DNA from: Treponema sp.
GTDB lineage: Bacteria; Spirochaetota; Spirochaetia; Treponematales; Breznakiellaceae
DNA: 5,794 bases
Assembly (NCBI GenBank): GCA_031278755.1
Contig: JAITJV010000118.1
Span: 1 to 5,794, forward strand
Direction: 5' to 3'
In this document: in pieces, positions 1 through 5,410 of the stretch
Layout: each line of letters starts with the position of its first letter
Position numbering within the stretch: the stretch's first letter is position 1
The notes under the pieces: generated by a model
What the model saw: the letters and a program-made list of their open reading frames with translations, nothing else
The model's database searches: none
Told to the model about the DNA's origin: nothing
Translations under genes and position numbers: made by a program

Positions 1-1
1 T

Positions 2-97
2 TTGGCCGCGTATACGTTTACGGGAGTTGCCGTGTCAATAGCGCCCGCCATCGGCGTATACAGGCAAGACGCGGCTTCGAACCTGACCAGCCTTTAA
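2..97 (+). CDS. C-terminal fragment of an unidentified protein (partial, enters from the left)
   Basis: The second plus-strand frame is open from the window edge to a TAA at 95-97 and gives 31 residues ending in YRQDAASNLTSL. I do not recognise the family. The segment is rich in Ala, Val and Thr, with a mildly hydrophobic stretch (GVAVSIAPAIGVY) followed by a polar tail. About two thirds of its codons end in G or C, in keeping with the other genes here. That and the protein-like composition favour it over the competing frames. It would be convergent with the minus-strand operon, whose last stop lies at 164-166. At 31 codons, an open frame could still be chance. Confidence 0.35.
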   Translation: MAAYTFTGVAVSIAPAIGVYRQDAASNLTSL

Positions 98-163
98 GGA
101 AGGCCAAGGCAACCGGGCCGTTCCCCCGCGTTACACGGATTTTGGAACCGGCGTTGTCTTATA
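98..163. other. Convergent intergenic gap, no clear terminator
   Basis: This is the gap between the plus-strand fragment and the 3' end of the minus-strand operon. The only local structure I see is a weak 5-bp stem, GCCTT/AAGGC at 90-94 and 100-104, with no T-run after it. The stretch at 137-149 (minus strand GGTTCCAAAATCC) resembles one arm of the hairpin at 5375-5401 but has no matching partner arm. If transcripts end here, it is not through an obvious intrinsic terminator. Confidence 0.4.
137..149 (-). repeat. Single copy of a GGTTCCAAAA-type motif after the operon's last gene
   Basis: Minus-strand GGTTCCAAAATCC starts 14 bases after the stop codon of the oxidoreductase gene. It matches the 5390-5402 hairpin arm at 11 of 13 positions, and both copies lie just downstream of a minus-strand stop codon. 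It has no complementary arm nearby, so it is not a hairpin here. It may be a decayed copy of the same element, or coincidence. Confidence 0.35.
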
Positions 164-1171
164 TCACTTCCAGCGTGTTACCGACGAAAGGTATTCAATG
201 ACTCCAAGCCCGTCCGCGGCGTCTGAAACAGGCCGCCGCGCGGGATCCTGTACGCAGGCTGCGGCGTCTTTTACCATGTTTTCAAAATAACCGGTAGGCC
301 CCGCAAAACCACAGACGGTTTTTTTCAGGGAGCGGAATTTTTCCGCATAGGGACTCGGCTCCGATTCCCACACTTCGAAAATCCCGTTGCCTATGCGGAG
401 CCGGCCCCGTTCAAAAGAAAAGCCCGCCTCAAACACAAGGTGATCCCTCCCCGCTCCCAGTTCGATGACAAAGGGGATCCCGTCCTTCGCCCTTCCGGCG
501 GAACTCAGGGTTCCCGCGAGCCAGGCTGTTCCCCTGCGGGAAGCAAGCGGGGCGCCCCAGTTTTTACCGTGCTTCATTGTCATTCCCGTAAGGTACATGA
601 TCGCATCGGCAAGGTGGGTCCCGTCATGCCAGAGCACGTCCAGAAGCCGCCGCTCTTTTCCCATATAAAGCACGGCGTCCGCGGCGAGGAGGGAACCGAG
701 ACGGCCTCCGGTAATGATTTCCCTTGCGCCGATATAATCCAGGGAATAGCGCCGCTCATGGTTCACCATAATCACAGGTCCGTCCCGGGAAACGTTCCGC
801 GCAAGACGTACTATGCGGCGGGCCGCGCCCAAACTATCGGCAAGGGGTTTTTCGCATATTACAAGGGGCACGCGGTATGCGGCGGCAAGGCGGCAGTACC
901 GTTCGTGGCTGTCGGGGTGCGTCGCAATGACAAGGACGCGGGGCGTTTCCGCCCTGAGCATTTCCGCGGCGTCATCATAAACGGGAACGCCCCACCGTTC
1001 CGCAAAGAGCCGCCGCCGCTCTTCGTCGCCGTCGGCTCCCGATGCAAGGAGGAAATCCCCGTTTGCCGCAATGGCCCCGGCGTGCGTGCAGGGTTTTTCC
1101 CGCAGGCTGTCGTCTTCCAGAAGGCTTGCAATGCGCCCAAGGCCGATTATGGCGGCTTTGATTTTATCCAT
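164..1171 (-). CDS. Gfo/Idh/MocA-family NAD(P)-dependent oxidoreductase
   Basis: This is probably a soluble cytoplasmic dehydrogenase of 335 residues, within the family's usual 330-390. The N-terminal Rossmann motif is GLGRIA at residues 10-15, for NAD(P) binding. ATHPDSH at 83-89 and the family hallmark EKPLA at 107-111 follow; the Lys of EKP is the conserved active-site lysine. NHERRYS lies at 137-143, and WHDGTHLAD at 181-189 supplies the Asp/His pair typical of the C-terminal catalytic domain. All key residues appear intact. The family oxidises or reduces sugars, inositols and related polyols, but the substrate cannot be read from the sequence. I chose the ATG at 1169-1171 because the Rossmann strand follows at once and it overlaps the pump gene by 8 bases, with a weak purine-rich GGGGAAG 9 bases upstream. 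An in-frame ATG at 1202-1204 would add 11 residues (MTENRAGKLGI) but has no Shine-Dalgarno sequence. It is the last gene of the efflux operon, an unusual position. Confidence 0.93.
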   Translation of the reverse strand: MDKIKAAIIGLGRIASLLEDDSLREKPCTHAGAIAANGDFLLASGADGDEERRRLFAERWGVPVYDDAAEMLRAETPRVLVIATHPDSHERYCRLAAAYRVPLVICEKPLADSLGAARRIVRLARNVSRDGPVIMVNHERRYSLDYIGAREIITGGRLGSLLAADAVLYMGKERRLLDVLWHDGTHLADAIMYLTGMTMKHGKNWGAPLASRRGTAWLAGTLSSAGRAKDGIPFVIELGAGRDHLVFEAGFSFERGRLRIGNGIFEVWESEPSPYAEKFRSLKKTVCGFAGPTGYFENMVKDAAACVQDPARRPVSDAADGLGVIEYLSSVTRWK

Positions 1172-4100
1172 GATCCCGAGCTTCCCCGCCCGGTTTTCTG
1201 TCATGCCGGGAATTGAGGAGCGAGTACATCACCGGAGTAACAAGGAGGGTCATAAAGAAACTGACGGTAAGCCCGCCGACGAATGTTTTGCCTATGGGCT
1301 GTATGGTGTCCGCCCCGGCGCCGGGGAAAAACGCAATGGGAAACATGCCCAGTATCGTCGTAAGGCCCGTCATCAGAATGGGGCGCAGCCTGTTCCGTCC
1401 CGCTTCAAGGCAGGCTTCGCGGACTTTCATGCCGCGCAAACACAGCATGTTCGTATAATCAACAAGGACTATCCCGTTGTTTACCACTACGCCGACAAGG
1501 GCTATGACGCCCACGGCGGAAAATACCGACATCGCCTCGCCGCCTATCTTGTATATCCAGATAACGCCGATAGACAACAAAGGTATCGAAAAGAAGATGA
1601 TCAGGGGATCGACGAGCGATTCAAACTGGCTCGCCATGAGGGCAAAAACCATAAAAACAGCAACGGCAATAATGAAAGCAAAGCGGCGGTTATAGGCCCG
1701 CACTTCGCTGGCCTCGCCAAGGCAGCGTATGGTTACCCCTTCCCGCTTAACCACGTTTGCGTCAATTGTTTCTTCAAGACGGCGCTGCATGTCCGTGGCG
1801 GCTATTCCGCGCGGAAGATCCCCCGTTACCCTGACGACGCGCTCGCGGTTTTCATGGCGTATGGAAGAAGGGGACCGGTTCTCTATAATACGCGCCACGT
1901 TGGAAAGGGAAACGCGGTCCCCGTTCCGGCCCATCACAAACACCGCGTCAAGGCCGGGAAGCCCCCGCCTGTCTTCGTCCCTGAGCATCACGTCAAGATC
2001 CATAAGCCTGTCGCCGCGTGAAACAGCGGCGGCGGTGGCGCCGTCCATTGCCGTCCTTATCTCGGAGGCGATGGCGGTAAGGGACACGCCCAACGCCGCA
2101 GCCCTGGCCCTGTCAATTTCAATCTGAAGCTGGGGAGCCCCTTCGTTCAAATTTATCTCGGGGTTTTCTATTTCGGGAAGACGCCTGACAATAACGTTCC
2201 GTATGTCTTCGGCGGTTTCCATGATCGCCTGAACATCCCGGGAACTTACGGCGACCTCAACCGCCTGCGTGGTCCCCATGCCGCGGCCGGCGCGGAAGCT
2301 GACATTGATTCCCGGCATTGACCCTGTGAACGGGCCGAGTTTTTCCATGATGCTGTCAGGGGTGTCTATCTGCTTTGCAGGTTCGGGAAGAACAATCTGA
2401 AGCGTCCCCTGGTTGTTTCCGCTCCGCCGCGCCGTAAGGATAATGTGCCTGTAGCCTTCGATGTTTTCCTTCACCAGTTTTTCCAGATCCAAAAGAACCG
2501 CTTCGGTAGACTCAATGGTCGAACCCTGGGGCATAGCGACGTTCAGGTTGACAAAGTCGTCGGTGCGGGTGCGTATAAAAAGGTTCATCCCTATGCCGTT
2601 GAACTGCAAACCTGAAAAGACAAGAACCGCCAGGACAAGGACAAGGACAAGGACGCGGTGATCCAGGCAGTAATCAATGGCAACGGTATACCACCTGTCC
2701 AGCGTCTTGAAGAATTTTTCCATCCCTTCATCGGCGGCGCGCAAAAACCGGTTTTTAAGGGGCTTTTGTTTTCTCGTATCCAGCCTGAAAATCGAACCGG
2801 CGAGGGCGGGCACCAGGGTAATTGCGACGACAAGAGAACAGGTAAGCGAAATAACGACGGTAAAAATAAGATCGCTGAAAAGCTGGCCCATCATTTCAAG
2901 ATCGTTTTTATAAATGATAAGGGGAAAAAAAACGCACAGGGTAGTAGCAGTGCTTGTAACAATGGCCCTGATCATTTCCTGGCTGCCGAGAATTGCGGCA
3001 ATCTCCGGTTTTGCCCCGCGCTCGCGGTAATTGTGTATGTTGTCGAGGATAACGATAGAAGCGTCTACGGTCATCCCAAGGCCCAGGATCAGCCCTGTCA
3101 TGGTAAGAAGGTTCAGCGTAAAGCCCGCGGCGGACATAAACATCAGGGTAAGAAGCATTGAAATGGGAATGGAAAGCCCGATGATAAGGGTCCCCTTGAC
3201 GTTCCTGAGGAAGATAAAAATGATGATCATGGCGAGGATCCCGCCCTGAAGCGCGTTGGCGTACACCTGCGCAAGCGTCGCGTTGATAAGGCTTGTGTTG
3301 TCGGAAAGCACATCGACCGTGATGCCGCGGGGAAGCCCGGCGTTGATCCCCTCCAGCGCTTCGCGCACGCGGTTCGCAATCTGCACCTGGTTGCTGTCGC
3401 TTTCGCTCGTTACCTGTATATAGACGCCGCTCTGGCCGTCCACATATACCCTCGTCGCGTTGTCATTGTAGGCAAGGCTTACATCGGCTATATCCTCAAG
3501 GCGCACAACCTGGGACCTGTTTGTTTCCGAAACATTCCCGTCGGAAGGAAGGTTGATGTTCTTGACCACCAGCCGCTTTACCTGATCGACTTCGGTAAGT
3601 TCCTGGCTTGTCATGATCTGGTATTCCCTTGATCCCCTGACAATGCTTCCCCCCGACGCAAGGACGCTCTGCCCGCGCAGGGCGGAGGCGGCGTCATTCA
3701 GCGTAAGGTTAAACGCCGCAAGCCGGTTAAGCGAAACCGCCGCCTTGATGATCTGGGTCGTTCCGCCCGTTACCTCCGCCGACGCGACGCCCATGATCCT
3801 TTCGATGCTCGGCTGTATTTCGTCTTCCGCAAAAATACGCAGTTGATCGGGCGGATAACTGCCCCTGACCACAAGGCGCATGATGGGCATGGCCGACATG
3901 TCAAAACGCCTGACGACGGGGCTTTCCACTCCGTCGGGAAGGGAATTGGCAAGGCGGTTTACCAGCGTCTGGGCGTCGGTCAGCGCCTTGTCCATGTCGG
4001 TTCCATAGGCGAAATTCAGGTTGATGTAGCTCCGCTCAAAACCGGAATTACTGGTGATCTCCCGAAGCCCCCGCGATGACGAAAGCGCCCGTTCCAGCGG

Positions 4101-4295
4101 ATCCGTTACATTCCGCTCCACATCGGCGGGGCCCGCGCCGGGAAAATACGTAGACACAGAAAGCACGGGACGCGCGGTTGAAGGATAAAGATCCACCGCT
4201 ATGTTGGGAACAAGCGTCGCGGCAATTCCCATGGCGAACGCATAAAGCATGACGATGGTTACAGGACGCCTGACCGAATACCCTGCTATGTTCAT
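1164..4295 (-). CDS. RND-family efflux transporter permease (AcrB/HAE-type, ACR_tran)
   Basis: This is the inner-membrane, proton-driven pump, 1043 residues long and full length for the family. It has the expected twelve membrane helices: TM1 near 12-30, TM2-TM6 between about 343 and 500, TM7 near 546-563, and TM8-TM12 between about 872 and 1027. Two large periplasmic loops (about 31-340 and 565-870) would form the porter and docking domains. Early sequence is typical: SVRRPVTIVM, then FPGAGPADVE at 51-60. In TM4 the AcrB Asp-Asp pair reads D411-A412, and in TM10 the AcrB Lys940 position is N939 (VVNNGIVLVDY). RLRPILMT at 969-976 keeps the equivalents of AcrB Arg971 and Thr978. The Asp-only TM4 pattern occurs in other RND subfamilies. 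I see no methionine cluster suggesting a CusA-type metal exporter, so the substrate is open. The ATG follows the adaptor stop with no gap; AAGGA at 4307-4311 is the likely ribosome binding site, 11 bases upstream. TM7 contains a hexanucleotide repeat. Confidence 0.96.
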   Translation of the reverse strand: MNIAGYSVRRPVTIVMLYAFAMGIAATLVPNIAVDLYPSTARPVLSVSTYFPGAGPADVERNVTDPLERALSSSRGLREITSNSGFERSYINLNFAYGTDMDKALTDAQTLVNRLANSLPDGVESPVVRRFDMSAMPIMRLVVRGSYPPDQLRIFAEDEIQPSIERIMGVASAEVTGGTTQIIKAAVSLNRLAAFNLTLNDAASALRGQSVLASGGSIVRGSREYQIMTSQELTEVDQVKRLVVKNINLPSDGNVSETNRSQVVRLEDIADVSLAYNDNATRVYVDGQSGVYIQVTSESDSNQVQIANRVREALEGINAGLPRGITVDVLSDNTSLINATLAQVYANALQGGILAMIIIFIFLRNVKGTLIIGLSIPISMLLTLMFMSAAGFTLNLLTMTGLILGLGMTVDASIVILDNIHNYRERGAKPEIAAILGSQEMIRAIVTSTATTLCVFFPLIIYKNDLEMMGQLFSDLIFTVVISLTCSLVVAITLVPALAGSIFRLDTRKQKPLKNRFLRAADEGMEKFFKTLDRWYTVAIDYCLDHRVLVLVLVLAVLVFSGLQFNGIGMNLFIRTRTDDFVNLNVAMPQGSTIESTEAVLLDLEKLVKENIEGYRHIILTARRSGNNQGTLQIVLPEPAKQIDTPDSIMEKLGPFTGSMPGINVSFRAGRGMGTTQAVEVAVSSRDVQAIMETAEDIRNVIVRRLPEIENPEINLNEGAPQLQIEIDRARAAALGVSLTAIASEIRTAMDGATAAAVSRGDRLMDLDVMLRDEDRRGLPGLDAVFVMGRNGDRVSLSNVARIIENRSPSSIRHENRERVVRVTGDLPRGIAATDMQRRLEETIDANVVKREGVTIRCLGEASEVRAYNRRFAFIIAVAVFMVFALMASQFESLVDPLIIFFSIPLLSIGVIWIYKIGGEAMSVFSAVGVIALVGVVVNNGIVLVDYTNMLCLRGMKVREACLEAGRNRLRPILMTGLTTILGMFPIAFFPGAGADTIQPIGKTFVGGLTVSFFMTLLVTPVMYSLLNSRHDRKPGGEARDHG
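2632..2654. repeat. Hexanucleotide repeat AGGACA (about 3.8 copies) in the pump gene
   Basis: AGGACA is repeated at 2632-2637, 2638-2643 and 2644-2649, followed by AGGAC at 2650-2654. On the coding strand it is GTC CTT repeated, giving the alternating Val-Leu run at pump residues about 548-555 in TM7. Slippage would add or remove Val-Leu pairs without a frameshift. Confidence 0.8.
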
Positions 4296-5243
4296 CTATT
4301 GAATTATCCTTACCGGATCCCGGTCGCTGAGAAAATTCTGCCCTGCGGTTACTACCAATTCACCTTCTTCAAGGCCCTCAAGAATTTCGACGTACTCTTC
4401 GTTTTCAATTCCGGGCCTTATGACCCGTCTTTCGGCGACGCCCTCCTCGTTCACCACAAACACAATCCACGAACCGTATGTATTGATCACCGCGAAACGG
4501 GGAATGACAGGGACGCCGGCCCGTGAGCCTGTTACCAGGCTTACCGTGGCGAACATCCCCGCCTTTATGCGCCCGTCCCGCCGGCCGGTAAAACGGAGCC
4601 GAATCCTCAAGGTTCGGCTTCCGGGATCAAGAACGGGGCTTATTTCCTCCACAGCGGCCTGAAAACTTTCGCCGGGAAGGGCCTCGAAATTTACCTGCGC
4701 CGCAAGCCCGTGATGTACGGCGGTAACAAAACGTTCGGGAACAAAAGTCTCGACAAGAAGGACTGAAAGATCCCCCAGCGTATAGATTACCGATCCGGTA
4801 TTAACGGTGTCCCCCGCGCTGAACGGGGCCTTAAGCACCGTGCCCGAAACGGTGGATACGACAGGATTCAACGAATACACTTCGCCGGGGCGGGAGGGAT
4901 CGACCATGGCCATCACATCCCCCCTGTTTACGGCGTCGCCTACGCTGAAATTCACCTGGACCAGCTTCCCCGGCATGGCCGGATATATGGACACCTGGTT
5001 TGCCGCAAGCACGTCGCCGCTTATAATGACGCTGGTTTCTATCGTCCCGGAGACAACCGGCGTCACCCTCACCACAGTAAGGCTGCGGCCTGACGGCGGA
5101 ACCGCCTGCCCTGTTTGCGCGCCGCCCGGGTCCGGCCCGGCCGCATTCCCGCGCCGCCTTAACAAAGTCCAGGCGCTCAGGAGGATAAAAGCCGCTATAA
5201 GAACAAACAGCACGGGCGTCAAGACTTTCATTTTATTTTTCAC
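4296..5243 (-). CDS. RND efflux periplasmic adaptor (membrane fusion protein), hairpin-less type
   Basis: This 315-residue protein would link the RND pump to the outer envelope. Residues 7-28 form one hydrophobic segment followed by RRR, so it is probably anchored in the inner membrane with the rest in the periplasm. There is no lipobox cysteine. After a Gly/Pro-rich linker (about 31-52) come the two halves of the lipoyl domain, about 84-114 (PGKLVQVNFSVGDAVNRGD) and 124-160 (VSTVSGTVLKAPFSAGDTV). A beta-barrel domain follows at about 160-238 (SPVLDPGSRTLRIRLRF, then IKAGMFATV). A membrane-proximal domain at about 239-315 ends in LEEGELVVTAGQNFLSD. Only about nine residues (115-123) join the lipoyl halves, where classical adaptors carry a long alpha-helical hairpin for TolC contact, so the protein is short for the family. 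I chose the GTG start at 5241-5243 because GAGG lies 8 bases upstream; the in-frame ATG at 5229-5231 sits too far from it. It is the first gene of the operon. Confidence 0.95.
   Translation of the reverse strand: MKNKMKVLTPVLFVLIAAFILLSAWTLLRRRGNAAGPDPGGAQTGQAVPPSGRSLTVVRVTPVVSGTIETSVIISGDVLAANQVSIYPAMPGKLVQVNFSVGDAVNRGDVMAMVDPSRPGEVYSLNPVVSTVSGTVLKAPFSAGDTVNTGSVIYTLGDLSVLLVETFVPERFVTAVHHGLAAQVNFEALPGESFQAAVEEISPVLDPGSRTLRIRLRFTGRRDGRIKAGMFATVSLVTGSRAGVPVIPRFAVINTYGSWIVFVVNEEGVAERRVIRPGIENEEYVEILEGLEEGELVVTAGQNFLSDRDPVRIIQ
4307..4311 (-). promoter_or_regulatory. Ribosome binding site (AAGGA) of the RND pump, inside the adaptor gene
   Basis: AAGGA is embedded in the last codons of the adaptor, 11 bases before the pump ATG. 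The spacing is slightly long. Because the adaptor TAG directly precedes this ATG, terminating ribosomes can also reinitiate, so the site and the coupling probably act together. Confidence 0.5.
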
Positions 5244-5251
5244 TTCATTTT

Positions 5252-5255
5252 CCTC
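5252..5255 (-). promoter_or_regulatory. Ribosome binding site (GAGG) that sets the GTG start of the adaptor
   Basis: Minus-strand GAGG lies 8 bases before the GTG at 5241-5243, a normal spacing, but 20 bases before the in-frame ATG at 5229-5231. It therefore supports the GTG as the initiation codon. Confidence 0.65.
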
Positions 5256-5322
5256 GTTACCCGTTTTTCGCCCGCTGTTTTCTCCTGAACAACTCTATTG
5301 AGGGTATACAAAAAAATGCGCT

Positions 5323-5333
5323 TTGGGAACCAA
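5323..5333. promoter_or_regulatory. Short inverted repeat TTGG-GAA-CCAA, possible operator
   Basis: A small dyad with 4-bp arms sits between the two candidate promoter elements of the efflux operon, where a repressor site would be effective. It resembles the hairpin arm at 5391-5401 (TTTGGGAAC against TTTTGGAAC). Such a short dyad can arise by chance, and no regulator gene is visible in the window. Confidence 0.15.
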
Positions 5334-5337
5334 CGCC

Positions 5338-5343
5338 GTTATA
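5338..5343 (-). promoter_or_regulatory. Candidate -10 element (TATAAC) for the efflux operon
   Basis: On the minus strand TATAAC lies inside an A/T-rich tract between the terminator hairpin and the adaptor start, matching the sigma-70 -10 consensus at five of six bases. The region 17 to 19 bases upstream offers only a weak -35 (TTACCT-like). Transcription from here would leave a leader of roughly 88 bases. A second, weaker possibility is TATACC at 5303-5308. The operon needs a promoter in this gap if the hairpin terminates transcription, but the exact site is a guess. Confidence 0.3.
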
Positions 5344-5374
5344 AAAAAATCGGAACATTTTCAGGTAAGAAACA

Positions 5375-5401
5375 GTTCCAAAACCGGCCGGGTTTTGGAA
5401 C
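5375..5401 (-). terminator. Perfect 11-bp inverted repeat, probable intrinsic terminator of the repair gene
   Basis: GTTCCAAAACC at 5375-5385 is perfectly complementary to GGTTTTGGAAC at 5391-5401, around a five-base GC-only loop. The hairpin begins 9 bases after the stop codon of the DUF4130-type gene. On the minus strand it is followed by TGTTTCTT, an imperfect T-rich tract. The position favours a terminator insulating the repair gene from the efflux operon. The weak T-tract and the symmetry leave open a protein-binding palindrome or a dispersed repeat. Confidence 0.6.
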
Positions 5402-5410
5402 AGGCTCAGG

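Noticed and set aside
1..52. Possible minus-strand gene starting at an ATG at 50-52 and running off the left edge (MAGAIDTATPVNVY)
   Set aside because: There is no Shine-Dalgarno sequence upstream, only 17 codons are visible, and codon third positions fit the gene style here less well than the opposing plus-strand frame. It cannot be fully excluded.
90..104. GCCTT/AAGGC stem overlapping the stop of the left-end fragment as a terminator
   Set aside because: The stem is only 5 bp, is not GC-rich throughout, and has no T-tract on either strand.
440..1216. Plus-strand open frame of 258 codons opposite the oxidoreductase gene
   Set aside because: The minus-strand frame carries intact Rossmann, EKP and Asp/His motifs. 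The plus-strand product is Pro/Arg/His/Gly-rich without recognisable domains, as expected for antisense of a GC-rich gene.
1071..2021. Plus-strand open frame of 316 codons opposite the pump and oxidoreductase genes
   Set aside because: It spans the junction of two clear minus-strand genes, and its His/Lys/Tyr-rich product has no recognisable motif or signal. It is an antisense shadow.
5303..5308. TATACC as the main -10 element of the efflux operon
   Set aside because: It matches consensus at only four of six bases and has no acceptable -35 at 16-18 bases; TATAAC at 5338-5343 is somewhat better.
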